Shown: positions 8,404 through 17,143, counted from the stretch's first letter. The stretch: DNA of 64,000 nt from AC-37 sp036389835 (GCA_036389835.1 DASVWC010000111.1:1-64000); one strand, 5' to 3'. Notes: generated by a model not told the origin, from the letters alone. Translations and numbers: made by a program.

Positions 8404-8540
8404 GACGCCGAGTCCTCGACCTCCAGGGGTCGGGGAGCGGGGGAACCAACACCGGCCACTGTGGCCGGAAGGGGCGAATCGCCACGCGTGTGGCGTAGCG
8501 CTATCTCCAGCGCGAGCCCGTCAGCTCACCTCGTAGGCGC
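8404..8540 (+). promoter_or_regulatory. cyclic di-AMP riboswitch (ydaO-yuaA class)
   Basis: The conserved words of this class occur in the right order upstream of a cell-wall hydrolase: GACGCCGAGTCCT at the start, GTCGGGGAGCGGGGGAACCAA, a variable hairpin (CCGGCCACTGTGGCCGG), GGGGCGAATCGCC, a second variable hairpin, and GCGAGCCCGTCAGCTCACC ending in TCGTAGGCG. In actinobacteria this riboswitch commonly controls resuscitation factors and NlpC/P60 hydrolases, and c-di-AMP binding normally turns expression off. It ends about 25 bases before the hydrolase start. A -35/-10 pair upstream is not convincing. Confidence 0.93.
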
Positions 8541-8554
8541 AAACCGGAATCAGC

Positions 8555-8560
8555 AAGGAG
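8555..8560 (+). promoter_or_regulatory. Shine-Dalgarno AAGGAG that decides the NlpC/P60 start
   Basis: AAGGAG ends immediately before an ATG at 8561, leaving no spacing, but lies six bases before the in-frame GTG at 8567. The spacing favours GTG as the true start. Confidence 0.6.
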
Positions 8561-8566
8561 ATGTCA

Positions 8567-10474
8567 GTGGCCCCTGCGACAAGAGATCTTTCCTCGACCG
8601 ACCTGTGGTACGAGTCCCTCGAGCGCTCGCGCCGCCGCCGTGAGCTCTCCGAGCTCGCTCGCCGGCAGCAGTCGCGCCAGAAGGGCGCGTCGCTGGCGGT
8701 GACCGCCGCGATGGCGACCACTCCGATCGCCCCCACGCTCAGCGCGCTCAAGGGCAAGGGCCCGAAGGTGGCCACGAACAGCGCGCAGAACCTCCTGCTG
8801 GAGCAGAAGGAGAACGGCGGCGCCCGCGTCCTGCTCGAGCGCGGCGACACGAACACCGCGGTCGCCCAGGTCCAGGACGAGCTCAGGATCGCCGAGGACG
8901 GCATCTTCGGCCCGGTCACCGAGCTGGCCGTCGAGCAGTTCCAGAAGCGCAAGGAGCTGCCGGTGAACGGCAAGGTCGACGTGCGCACGTGGCTCGCGCT
9001 CTTCCCCGACGGCATGGTCGTCTTCGACCCGAAGTCGGAGACCGCGCAGCTCGCCGCGCACGTGCCGGCCGGCGGCCTGGCCGCACCTAGCGGGCTGGCG
9101 GCCGCCGCCTCGCCGAGCAGCGGCCTGATCCCCGCGAACGGCCTCGCCGAGAGCGACAACGACGTGCGCGAGGCGCGCATCCAGGCCGCGCAGGGCGGCG
9201 CCCCCGAGGGCGCGGAGGCCGACGGCGGCATCCTGCCCGACCGCGACGCGCGCCACAAGGGCAAGCGGCGCGAGCGCGGCGACGAGGGCCGCACGCGCAA
9301 GTCGCGGCGCAACCTCACGGAAGGCGTGACGATCGACCGCTCGCCCAGCTCGCGGCCGAGCCGCGGCGGCTCGAGCGGCGGCGGGGGCGGCGGCTCCACG
9401 GGCACCAGCGGCCCGGTCGGCGGCCCGATCAACGTCTCCCCCGGCCTCGGGAGCAAGGACGAGATGATCGCCGCGATGGTCGCGGCGGCCAACCGTATCG
9501 ACAGGGCCGGCTACAGCTACCGCTGGGGCGGCGGGCACAACCCGAGCTTCTCGGGTCCCTACGACTGCTCCGGCGCGGTGTCGGCCGTGCTGCACGCGGC
9601 CGGCCTGGTCAAGCGGCCGATGGTGTCCGGCGAGTTCATGCGCTGGGGCCGCCCCGGCCCGGGCGCCGTCACGATCTACGCGAACGCCGGCCACGTCTAC
9701 ATGTCGATCAACGGCCGCTTCTTCGGCACCACCCGGGCCAATCCGGGCGGTGGCGCGGGCTGGTTCAACGGCAGCCGCCGGCCCGGCTTCGTCGTGGTCC
9801 ACGTGCCGTTCGAGTCGATGAAGTTCAAGAAGGCCACCAAGCGCAAGGCCGCCGCCGGCGGCACGAGCCGGACCAGGACCCGCGCGGCCACCGCCTCGAG
9901 CGAGCCGGCCACGCAGTCGGACAGCCGCGACGCCCAGTCAGGCGGCGCGGCGTACGACTCGGGCGCGCAGCAGTCGTCCGCGTCGGCGGCTCCGGCGGAG
10001 CAGACCGGGCCCGCGGCGGCTCCCGAGCAGCAGGCGGCTCCCGAGCAGACCGCGCCCGCGGCCGCTCCCGAGCAGGCGGCCCCGGCCCCGGCTCCGGCCC
10101 CCGCGCCCGCTCCGGTCCAGGCGGCCCCGGCCCCGGTCCAGCAGGCGGCCCCGGCTCCCGAGGCGGCTCCGGCGGCTCCGGCGGCGGAGGCTCCCGCGGC
10201 CGAGGCGGCTCCCGCTCCGGCGGCCGAGGCGGCTCCCGCTCCGGCGGCCGAGCCGGCTCCGGCCACCGCGCCCGAGACGAGCGCTCCGGCCGAGGCCGCC
10301 GCGCCCGTGGAGGCGGCTCCGACCGCACCCGAGGCGCCCGCGGCCGCGGCTCCGGCTGAGGCCGCCGCGGCGCCCGCCGAGCAGGCCACCGAGGCCAAGC
10401 AGTCCGCCGAGGCGGCCGCGGACGAGTCGAAGGACGACTCGGCCGAGCAGTCCTCCTCCGGCGCGACCGGCTAA
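8567..10474 (+). CDS. NlpC/P60-type cell-wall hydrolase with peptidoglycan-binding domain
   Basis: About 635 residues. A long Arg-rich n-region and a hydrophobic stretch (about residues 40-58) act as a likely signal. A PG_binding_1 domain follows at about 88-148 (LLERGDTNTAVAQVQDELRI ... DGIFGPVTELAVEQFQKR), then a Gly/Ser linker. The NlpC/P60-like catalytic domain (about 295-415) has Cys in YDCSGAVSAVLHAAG (residue 334) and His in NAGHVYMSI (376). The last 200 residues are an Ala/Pro/Glu tail. It is predicted to cleave peptide stems during growth or resuscitation, controlled by the upstream c-di-AMP riboswitch. The start at GTG 8567 rather than ATG 8561 is chosen from RBS spacing. A terminator hairpin follows. 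Confidence 0.88.
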   Translation: MAPATRDLSSTDLWYESLERSRRRRELSELARRQQSRQKGASLAVTAAMATTPIAPTLSALKGKGPKVATNSAQNLLLEQKENGGARVLLERGDTNTAVAQVQDELRIAEDGIFGPVTELAVEQFQKRKELPVNGKVDVRTWLALFPDGMVVFDPKSETAQLAAHVPAGGLAAPSGLAAAASPSSGLIPANGLAESDNDVREARIQAAQGGAPEGAEADGGILPDRDARHKGKRRERGDEGRTRKSRRNLTEGVTIDRSPSSRPSRGGSSGGGGGGSTGTSGPVGGPINVSPGLGSKDEMIAAMVAAANRIDRAGYSYRWGGGHNPSFSGPYDCSGAVSAVLHAAGLVKRPMVSGEFMRWGRPGPGAVTIYANAGHVYMSINGRFFGTTRANPGGGAGWFNGSRRPGFVVVHVPFESMKFKKATKRKAAAGGTSRTRTRAATASSEPATQSDSRDAQSGGAAYDSGAQQSSASAAPAEQTGPAAAPEQQAAPEQTAPAAAPEQAAPAPAPAPAPAPVQAAPAPVQQAAPAPEAAPAAPAAEAPAAEAAPAPAAEAAPAPAAEPAPATAPETSAPAEAAAPVEAAPTAPEAPAAAAPAEAAAAPAEQATEAKQSAEAAADESKDDSAEQSSSGATG

Positions 10475-10482
10475 GACGGATC

Positions 10483-10517
10483 AGCACCCGCTCGCCCCTC
10501 GGGGCGGGCGGGATGCT
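10483..10517 (+). terminator. GC-rich terminator hairpin after the NlpC/P60 gene
   Basis: AGCACCCGCTCGCCCC pairs with GGGGCGGGCGGGATGCT with a 2-base loop and minor mismatches. It begins nine bases after the stop codon. There is no U-tract, as is usual in high-GC actinobacteria. A second small CGCCC/GGGCG hairpin follows at about 10518-10537. Confidence 0.55.
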
Positions 10518-10552
10518 CGCCCGTTGAGAGGGCGGGTACGCTCGCGCGCATC

Positions 10553-11413
10553 GTGGATCGCGAGGCCTCGGACCTCTACGGGCTGCCCCTCGACGAGTTC
10601 GTCCCGGCGCGGACCGCGCTCGAGCGGCGGCTGCGCAAGGAGGGCGAGCGCGAGCGGGCGGGGGCCGTCAAGAAGCTGCCGAAGCCGAGCCTGGCCGCGT
10701 GGGCGGTCAACCAGGTGAGCCGCACGCAGCCCAAGCAACGCCGCGAGCTGCTCGCGGCCTCCACCGCGCTGCGCGAGACGCAGGAGCGGCTGGTCGCGGG
10801 GGACGCCTCGGCCGCCGACCTCGAGCCGGCGGCGAGCCGCCAGCGAGCCGCGATCGACAGCCTGGTCGACGCGGCGGCCGGGCTGCTCAGCACCGACGGC
10901 AAGCCGCTCGGCGACGCCACGCTCGGCCGCGTCCGCGAGACCTTCGCGGCCGTGGCCGCCGACGACGAGCTCGCCGAGCTGGTCGAGGCGGGCACCCTCG
11001 ACCGCGAGCGGCAGGCGACGGGCCTCGGCTTCGGGTTCGGTGGCCCTTCGGCCGAGCCGGCGAGCCCCGCGCCAGAGGCGCCCGCCCGCCCGAGGCAGGG
11101 CAAGGCGGCGAAGACGAGCGCCGCCGAGAAGCGCGCTGCCCAGAAGCGGCAGCGCGAGCTCGAGGCTGCACGCGAGCGGGCAAAGGCGGCGAAGGCCGCC
11201 GAGCGCGAGGCTGCGAAGCGGGAGAGGTCCGCGGCGAGGCAGGCCGGCAAGGCGGCCGAGGAGCTCGAGCGAGCGGAGGCGGCGGTCGCCGAAGCGCGCG
11301 ACCGAGCCGAAGCCGCCCGCGCCGAGCTCGAGGCCGCGACCGTCGCGCACGAGGAGGCCGCGCAGGCCCGCGAGTCGGCCGAAGCGGCGGTCGCTGAGGC
11401 GAGGGACGGCTGA
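10553..11413 (+). CDS. uncharacterised actinobacterial coiled-coil protein
   Basis: 286 residues, GTG start. The N-terminal 130 residues look like a conserved globular helical domain (LYGLPLDEFVPARTALERRL, PKPSLAAWAVNQVSRTQPKQ). After a Gly-rich hinge (about 165-190), the rest is a long Ala/Glu/Arg/Lys helix (about 195-286) with heptad character. There is no signal peptide or membrane span, so it is likely cytoplasmic. The LPKPSLAAWAVNQ pattern occurs in hypothetical proteins of high-GC actinobacteria as far as I recall, but I know no function for it. Confidence 0.7.
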   Translation: MDREASDLYGLPLDEFVPARTALERRLRKEGERERAGAVKKLPKPSLAAWAVNQVSRTQPKQRRELLAASTALRETQERLVAGDASAADLEPAASRQRAAIDSLVDAAAGLLSTDGKPLGDATLGRVRETFAAVAADDELAELVEAGTLDRERQATGLGFGFGGPSAEPASPAPEAPARPRQGKAAKTSAAEKRAAQKRQRELEAARERAKAAKAAEREAAKRERSAARQAGKAAEELERAEAAVAEARDRAEAARAELEAATVAHEEAAQARESAEAAVAEARDG

Positions 11414-11508
11414 GCCGGGGCCGGTGAGCGGGCCCGGCGTGATCCGTACGAAGTCGAGTCGTGGGCTGGGCGCAGCGCGGGCGCGACGCGGCTGTTTCCG
11501 CGACGTTT

Positions 11509-11546
11509 GGAACGGTTGATGTTGCTATAGCCACATCAACCGTTCC
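11509..11546. repeat. 38-bp near-perfect palindrome
   Basis: GGAACGGTTGATGT (11509-11522) and ACATCAACCGTTCC (11533-11546) are exact inverse complements. The 10-base centre holds GCTATAGC, itself a palindrome, so the whole element has a single mismatched pair. It is visibly richer in A+T than its surroundings. It lies in the 247-bp gap (11414-11660) between the coiled-coil gene and a GNAT gene, which otherwise shows nothing I can identify. It could terminate the upstream gene or be a dispersed repeat. Confidence 0.8.
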
Positions 11547-11660
11547 CAAGTGGGGGTGCGAGCGCTTCGCCGGTCTCGCAGCGCCCGGAGCGAGGCCACC
11601 CGGCGGAGCGGCGAGTCGCACGCGCCGAAACGGTCACGCCCGCGCCCGTACGATCGGCGC

Positions 11661-12101
11661 ATGCCCGACGCCCGCGAGCTAACCGCCGAGGAGACCCGTC
11701 TCGCCGCCGCCGCCCTGCTCGAGCTTCGCCCCCACCTGGGCTCCACCGACGCCGTCGTCGAGCGAGCCGACGCGCAGCGCGCCGACGGCTACCGCCTCGC
11801 CGCCTCGTTCGAGCCGGACGAGGAGCAGGCCGCGGCGGTCGCCGGTTTCCGCATCGCCACGAACCTCGCCTGGGGCCACCACGCGTACGTGGACGACCTC
11901 GTCACGCGCGAGGCCCTGCGCGGCCGCGGACACGCGGACGCGGTCATGGCGCTCGTGGAGGACGAGGCGCGCGCGGCCGGCTGCCGCCAGCTGCACCTCG
12001 ACTCGGGCGTGGGCCCCGAGCGCGCCGACGCGCACCGCTTCTACTTCCGCCACGGCCTGATCATCGCCTCGCACCACTTCGCGAAGCGGCTGGGGGACTA
12101 G
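11661..12101 (+). CDS. GNAT family N-acetyltransferase
   Basis: 146 residues starting at ATG 11661 (the open frame extends upstream without coding character). GNAT motif A is clear: VDDLVTREALRGRGHADAVM, with RGRGHA forming the pyrophosphate-binding loop; EARAAGCRQLHLDSG and HRFYFRHGLI follow as motif B. Substrate unknown; this short type often acetylates small amines or protein N-termini. Its TAG stop shares a CTAG with the stop of the convergent WS/DGAT gene. Confidence 0.85.
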   Translation: MPDARELTAEETRLAAAALLELRPHLGSTDAVVERADAQRADGYRLAASFEPDEEQAAAVAGFRIATNLAWGHHAYVDDLVTREALRGRGHADAVMALVEDEARAAGCRQLHLDSGVGPERADAHRFYFRHGLIIASHHFAKRLGD

Positions 12102-13609
12102 GCGCTCACCCCGCCGGTCGGCTGCGTGATCGCGCTGGCCGGCTTGCCCGAGCGGCAGATCAGCTCCTCGATCTCGTCGAGCGCCTCGCTCAGCTTGCGC
12201 ATCAGCGGCCAGGCGTCGTCGAGCTGCTCGCGGTCGGCGACGATGCCGAAGTCGATGTGGTCGCGGTAGCTGAGCACCGTGATGTTGAGGCCGACGCCGT
12301 CCATGATCACCGAGACCGGGTAGTTCGCCACGAGCTCGGCGCCCGCCAGGTAGAGCGGGTCGCGCGGGCCGGGCACGTTCGAGATCACCACGTTCAGCGG
12401 CGGCCGCGCCACCTCGGCCAGCTCCGCGATCACCCGCGAGGCGCGCGACATCAGCGCCGGCGGGATGAACTGCGTGGCGTCCTGCATCAGGTTCGCCGGC
12501 AGCGCGTTGTGGCGCTCCTTCGCGACCCGCATCGCGTCGTGCACGAGCATCAGCCGCGTGCGCGGGTTCGGCTCGTTGGTGGGCAGCGGCACGATCATCG
12601 TGGACACGCGGTTGCCGTAGGTCCCGCGCTCCTCCTCGCTGCGCACCGACACGGGGATCATCGCGACGAGCGGATCGCGCGGCAGCTCGTCGCGCTCGAG
12701 CATCCACTCGCGCAGCGCGGTCGCGCACAGCGCCATCACCACGTCGTTGACGGTGATCCCCAGCTCGTTCTTGATCGCCTTGACCTTGTCGAGCGAGAGC
12801 GATCCGAACGCGAAGCGGCGGTGGGGTGAGATCCGCGAGTTGAAGCGGGTGCGCGGCGCGCGCACGCCGCGGTCCTCGAGCACCCCGCCGTCGAGCGAGC
12901 CGCGCGTGAGCGTCGACTGCGCGCGACCGGCCACGCGGGCCACCCGCGCGGCGCCCGGGACGGCCCCGACCCCCGGCACGTCGCCGAGGCCGGGCAGAAC
13001 CGTCGGCAGCGCCCGCACCATCCGCAGCGGCTGGCGCGGCACGCCGAGCAGACCGCGGCCGAGCATCTCGAGCTGGCTCGGCGTGGGCTCGCCGCAGTCG
13101 CCGTCCGGCGGCGGCACCTCGCGGCCCGACGGCGAGGAGTCGAGCAGGATGCTGAGGATCTCGGCGCCCGACATCCCGTCGACGGCCGCGTGGTGGATCT
13201 TCGTGAGGATGCCGATCTTCCCGCCCTCGAGCCCGTGCACGAGGTAGAGCTCCCAGAGCGGGCGCGAGCGGTCGAGCGGCCGCGCGGTCACCCGGGCGAT
13301 CTGCTCGCCGAGCTGGCGCGCGCCGCCGGGCGGCGGCACCGCCGTCTCGCGGATGTGGAAGTCGAGGTCGAAGTCGGCGTCCTCGACCCAGTAGGGGTGG
13401 TCGAGGCCCAGCGGCACGGTCGCGAGCTTCCAGCGGAACGGCGGCAGCAGGTGGATGCGCTCGCCCACGAGCCGGCATATGTCGGCGCGCGTGACGCTGC
13501 CCCCCGGCGCCGTGCTCGGGTCGTGGACCGCGAACCCGCCCACGTGCCCGTAGGTGCGCGGCGTCTCCATGGCCAGGAACTGAGCGTCCAGGCTGGTGAG
13601 CTGCCTCAT
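12098..13609 (-). CDS. wax ester synthase / diacylglycerol acyltransferase (WS/DGAT)
   Basis: 503 residues. The catalytic HHxxxDG motif is HHAAVDG at 139-145. The N-terminus is typical (LTSLDAQFLAMETPRTYGHVGG), as are the C-terminal PLNVVISNVPGP and later NITVLSYRDHIDFGIVAD blocks. The enzyme transfers an acyl group from acyl-CoA to diacylglycerol or fatty alcohol, giving storage lipid; actinobacteria often have several copies. Length is somewhat above the usual 450-480. It stands alone, with a small membrane protein gene ending five bases upstream of its start. Confidence 0.93.
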   Translation of the reverse strand: MRQLTSLDAQFLAMETPRTYGHVGGFAVHDPSTAPGGSVTRADICRLVGERIHLLPPFRWKLATVPLGLDHPYWVEDADFDLDFHIRETAVPPPGGARQLGEQIARVTARPLDRSRPLWELYLVHGLEGGKIGILTKIHHAAVDGMSGAEILSILLDSSPSGREVPPPDGDCGEPTPSQLEMLGRGLLGVPRQPLRMVRALPTVLPGLGDVPGVGAVPGAARVARVAGRAQSTLTRGSLDGGVLEDRGVRAPRTRFNSRISPHRRFAFGSLSLDKVKAIKNELGITVNDVVMALCATALREWMLERDELPRDPLVAMIPVSVRSEEERGTYGNRVSTMIVPLPTNEPNPRTRLMLVHDAMRVAKERHNALPANLMQDATQFIPPALMSRASRVIAELAEVARPPLNVVISNVPGPRDPLYLAGAELVANYPVSVIMDGVGLNITVLSYRDHIDFGIVADREQLDDAWPLMRKLSEALDEIEELICRSGKPASAITQPTGGVSA

Positions 13610-13613
13610 ATCC

Positions 13614-13904
13614 CTAATCCTTCCCCTGCTCGACGCGATCCAACTCCCCGCGGTACGGCCAGCGGCCGTGCTCGTCGAAGAAGACGCGCGCCTCCTCCTC
13701 GCGGTCGCGGTCGGCCGTGCTGGCGAGCCCGGCCCGGAAGATGACGATCGACAGCACCAGCAGCGCCGAGGACCCGAGCAGCGTGTAGCCGGCCGCCTGC
13801 GTTCCGCGGCCGTCGAACGCCAGGACGAGCACGAGTCCCGCCAGCACCATCGCGGCGGGCGCGCCGATGCGGACCGCGCGAGTCACGCTCGTAGTCTCTC
13901 GCAC
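13614..13904 (-). CDS. small two-span membrane protein of unknown function
   Basis: 96 residues from GTG 13904, or from the GTG eight codons later. Two hydrophobic segments (about 14-30 and 39-58) are followed by a cytoplasmic, charged tail with DEHGRWPYRGELDRV. No family recognised. It is divergent from uppP with only five bases between start codons, and four bases before the WS/DGAT ATG on the same strand, so it is probably co-transcribed with the latter. Confidence 0.6.
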   Translation of the reverse strand: MRETTSVTRAVRIGAPAAMVLAGLVLVLAFDGRGTQAAGYTLLGSSALLVLSIVIFRAGLASTADRDREEEARVFFDEHGRWPYRGELDRVEQGKD

Positions 13905-13909
13905 CGCGC

Positions 13910-14725
13910 ATGAGCACGCTCGAAGCCATCGTCCTCGGGATCGTGCAGGGGCTGACCGAGTTCCTGCCGATCTCCAGCACCGGCCACCTCCGGATCGTGC
14001 CGGCCTTCCTCGGCTGGGACGACCCCGGCGCCGCCTTCACGGCCGTCACCCAGCTCGGCACGCTGGCGGCCGTGCTCCTGTACTTCCGCAACGACCTGTG
14101 GCGGATCGCGATCGCCTGGGGCCGCAGCCTGCGCGACCCCGAGATCCGCCGCACCACCGACGCGCGCCTCGGCTGGTACATCCTCGTCGGGACGATCCCG
14201 ATCGGCATCCTCGGCCTCGCGTTCAGCGACCAGATCGAGGACGAGGCGCGCAACCTCAGCCTGATCGGGACCACCCTGATCGTCCTCGGCCTGATCCTGC
14301 TGGCGGCCGAGCGCGTGGGCAGGCGCGAGCGCGACCTCGACGACCTCACGGCCAGGGACGGCATCGCGATCGGCTTCGCGCAGGCGCTCGCGCTGGTCCC
14401 CGGCGTCTCGCGCAGCGGGGCCACGCTCACGATGGGCCTGTTCCTCAACCTCGAGCGCGCGGCGGCGGCGCGCTACTCGTTCCTGCTCTCGGTCCCGGCC
14501 GTCGTGCTCAGCGGGCTGTTCGAGCTCAAGGACGTCGGCGGCGAGGGCGGCGCCGGCTTCGGGCCCACGGCGGTCGCGACGCTGCTCGCGTTCGTGTCGG
14601 GCTACGCCGCGATCGCGTTCCTGCTGCGCTTCCTCGCGACGAACTCCACGTTCGTGTTCGTCGCCTACCGCGTCGTGCTCGGCGCGGTGGTGCTCGCCCT
14701 GGTGGGGGCCGGCGCGATCGACTGA
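13910..14725 (+). CDS. uppP: undecaprenyl-diphosphatase UppP (BacA)
   Basis: Integral membrane phosphatase that recycles undecaprenyl pyrophosphate to the monophosphate carrier for peptidoglycan synthesis and confers bacitracin tolerance. 271 residues, mostly hydrophobic. Both signature motifs are present: VQGLTEFLPISSTGHL near the N-terminus and PGVSRSGATLTMGLFL in the middle. ATG start. The stop abuts that of the convergent phospholipase gene (TGATCA, no overlap). Confidence 0.95.
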   Translation: MSTLEAIVLGIVQGLTEFLPISSTGHLRIVPAFLGWDDPGAAFTAVTQLGTLAAVLLYFRNDLWRIAIAWGRSLRDPEIRRTTDARLGWYILVGTIPIGILGLAFSDQIEDEARNLSLIGTTLIVLGLILLAAERVGRRERDLDDLTARDGIAIGFAQALALVPGVSRSGATLTMGLFLNLERAAAARYSFLLSVPAVVLSGLFELKDVGGEGGAGFGPTAVATLLAFVSGYAAIAFLLRFLATNSTFVFVAYRVVLGAVVLALVGAGAID

Positions 14726-16240
14726 TCAGCGCCGGGTGACGACCTCGCCCTTGCGGCTGATCGCGCGGTTGCGGATCGCCTTGCGGAGCGAGTCCGGCTT
14801 GGTGAAGATCTGGTCGACCTTGCCGTCGCCCACCGGCACGCCGAAGCGGTGCGCCAGCTCCTCGAGCCCCGCGAGGTCGTTCGCGTGCTCCTGCCTCGAC
14901 TCGGCGGTCGTCTCCGGGATCGGCGTCTGGTCGCCGCCGGTCGGGCACGGCGACGACGCCACCTGCTGCGGGTCGGGCAGGTCCGGCGGCTCGAAGCGCG
15001 GCTTCGAGAAGTCGAAGGTCCGCCCGATGTTCTTGGCGTAGCGGTCGCGGATGGTGAGGCTGCCGAGGCCGAAGCGGTAGCTGATGAACTTGATGATCGA
15101 CTCGAAGCCGAGCGTCGCGTGGCTCACGCGCGCGCGCTCCTTGCCGGTCTTGGTCGAGTACGGCGAGACTGCCACGGCCGGGATCCGGAACCCCATCTGG
15201 CCCCAGTCCTCGTTGGGGTCCCTGCTCGCGCGCACGTCGGGCACGCGCGGCGGCCGGACGTGGTCCCAGAAGCCGCCCCACTCGTCGTAGACCAGGAACA
15301 GCGCGCCGCGCCGGTAGTTCGGCGACGCCATGAACGCGTGGATGACGTCGGACATCCACGCCTGGCCGAGCCGGACGTCGCCGTGCGGGTGCTCGTCGGC
15401 GGACATGCCCTGGCCGCCGCCGCCGTCGCGGAACGGCGGGTCGACGATCGAGATGTTCGGCAGCGAGCCCGTGGCGCAGTCGGCGTAGAAGCGCTCGAGC
15501 TTGTTGGTCCACGACGCGCCGCGCGCGCCCCACACCGCCGAGAACGGGAGGTCGGAGTTGTAGTAGCGCGCGCTGAGGCCGCTCGCCAGGGCGCGGTCGA
15601 AGATCGTCTCCCACTGGTTGCCGAGCGTCCCCACCGGCGGCGAGTTGTCCTTGCGCCCGCCGGCCTGGGCTGACCACTTGTAGTAGCGGTTCGGCCAGGT
15701 CGAGGTGAGCGCCGAGCAGAAGAAGCGGTCGTAGAGCGTGAACGCCTTGCCGGCCGGGTGGATGAACCCGCAGTCGTTCTCGTTGTAGTAGGTGAGCGCG
15801 AACTCGTCGTTGCCGCTGCCCTTCGCGAGGAACCCCTCCTTGAGCTGCGCGCGCCCGTCGTCCCAGCCGTGGCCCGGGTCGGGATGCCCGCAGCCCTGGT
15901 ACGGGGCCTCGAGGTCGCCGGCGTGGCGGGTGGCGACCATCTGACCCTGCTCGTTGCGGTAGCTGGCCTTCTGGGTCGCGTCGGCGACGTCGCTCAGCCA
16001 GCCGAAGTAGTGGTCGAAGGAGCGGTTCTCCATCATCACGATCACGAAGTGGTCGATCGGGACGTCGCGCGGGCGCGGCAGCGGCGTGCGGCGCGACTGC
16101 GCCGCGGCGGCCTCCCTGAGCAGGAAGTCGACCGGCAGCACGCTCGCGGCGGTGGCCAGCCCCGCGCTGTAGGCGGTGCGCGCCACGAAGTCGCGCCGGC
16201 TCAGGGCGTGATCGTCGTCAGGGTTGGGGATATGTGCCAT
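14726..16240 (-). CDS. Tat-exported phosphoesterase (phospholipase C / AcpA family)
   Basis: 504 residues. A twin-arginine leader (LSRRDFVARTAYSAG, residues 13-27) is followed by the family signature IDHFVIVMMENRSFDHYFGW, then NEDW-, GGFWDHV-type metal-ligand segments (here YDEWGGFWDHVRPPRVP). This superfamily includes phospholipase C of mycobacteria and acid phosphatase AcpA; hydrolysis of phospholipid or phosphomonoesters at the cell surface is expected. Its ATG (16240-16238) abuts the ATG of the divergent gene in CATATG, so its promoter must lie inside that gene. Confidence 0.88.
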   Translation of the reverse strand: MAHIPNPDDDHALSRRDFVARTAYSAGLATAASVLPVDFLLREAAAAQSRRTPLPRPRDVPIDHFVIVMMENRSFDHYFGWLSDVADATQKASYRNEQGQMVATRHAGDLEAPYQGCGHPDPGHGWDDGRAQLKEGFLAKGSGNDEFALTYYNENDCGFIHPAGKAFTLYDRFFCSALTSTWPNRYYKWSAQAGGRKDNSPPVGTLGNQWETIFDRALASGLSARYYNSDLPFSAVWGARGASWTNKLERFYADCATGSLPNISIVDPPFRDGGGGQGMSADEHPHGDVRLGQAWMSDVIHAFMASPNYRRGALFLVYDEWGGFWDHVRPPRVPDVRASRDPNEDWGQMGFRIPAVAVSPYSTKTGKERARVSHATLGFESIIKFISYRFGLGSLTIRDRYAKNIGRTFDFSKPRFEPPDLPDPQQVASSPCPTGGDQTPIPETTAESRQEHANDLAGLEELAHRFGVPVGDGKVDQIFTKPDSLRKAIRNRAISRKGEVVTRR

Positions 16241-17143
16241 ATGCGCTGGGGGGTCGTCGTCGGAGTGGTCGTGGTCGCCGCCGCCGCGGCGTTCTACCTC
16301 CTCGCGGTCCCCGGCATGTTGTCAAGTAGTTATGAGGAGCGCGCCGAGCCCGAGCACGAGAAGGCCGAGAAGGCGCTCGACCCCGCCTACGAGGCCTTCT
16401 CGCGCGAGACGCTCGGCACCGACAACCGCCCGATCGAGAAGGCGGACAAGCCGGGCGAGTACGTGCGGGCGATCGAGCGCGTCACGGCCGACAACCTGCG
16501 CCGGCTCAGCCGCGCGCGGCGGACGGTCAAGCGCGCCGAGGCCGGGCTCGGGGAGGTGGACGAGGGTGAGCTGGGCGACGTGCCCGACTGGCCCCTGCTC
16601 GGCGGGCGCGGCGGCCTCGACGAGGCCGAGGAGATCGCCGGCGACGAGGGCGACTACCTGCGCAAGGCGCGGGCCTTCCTGCGCGACTTCCGCAGGCTGA
16701 TCGACTTCGAGACCGACTTCAACCGCTTCTGGCGCCGCGTGGGCCTCACGATCGGGCGCGGCAACGCCGCGATCCCGAAGAACCCGACCTCACCGGGCCA
16801 GGTGACGCGGCCCGTCGACCGCAGCGTTCGGCAGCTCGAGTCCGCGCTGCGGCGCTTCCGCAGGATGAAGGCGCCGCCGGAGCGGCGCGCCGAGCACCGC
16901 AACGTCGTGGCCGGCTTCGGCTTCGTCATCGCCGAGCTGCGCCGCTTCTCGAGCGCGATCAAGCGGCTCGACATCGGCGCCGCCGAGCAGGTGGACAAGC
17001 GACTCGCGCGCGGGACCAAGCGCTACGACCGGCGCACCCAGGCGAACTTCCGCAGGCTCATCGCGCGCTCCCGCTACGTCCGCCAGATCGACGACCTCGA
17101 GCGGCGCGAGCGCGAGCTCGGCCGCGCCTGGGACGAGCTCTAG
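16241..17143 (+). CDS. membrane-anchored helical protein of unknown function
   Basis: 300 residues from ATG 16241; an in-frame ATG at 16232 (MCHMRW) is an alternative. One transmembrane helix near the N-terminus (about 4-22) is followed by a long, charged, all-helical extracytoplasmic region with many Arg and Glu pairs and an LGDVPDWPLLGGRGGLDEAE stretch. No family recognised. The start codon is back to back with that of the phospholipase gene. The stop shares CTAG with the convergent beta-propeller gene. Confidence 0.65.
   Translation: MRWGVVVGVVVVAAAAAFYLLAVPGMLSSSYEERAEPEHEKAEKALDPAYEAFSRETLGTDNRPIEKADKPGEYVRAIERVTADNLRRLSRARRTVKRAEAGLGEVDEGELGDVPDWPLLGGRGGLDEAEEIAGDEGDYLRKARAFLRDFRRLIDFETDFNRFWRRVGLTIGRGNAAIPKNPTSPGQVTRPVDRSVRQLESALRRFRRMKAPPERRAEHRNVVAGFGFVIAELRRFSSAIKRLDIGAAEQVDKRLARGTKRYDRRTQANFRRLIARSRYVRQIDDLERRERELGRAWDEL

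Noticed and set aside
10000..10474. Repetitive Ala/Pro/Glu coding DNA that could suggest tandem repeats or CRISPR
   Set aside because: Short irregular GCx/CCx/GAG codon runs within one protein tail; no constant repeat-spacer structure.
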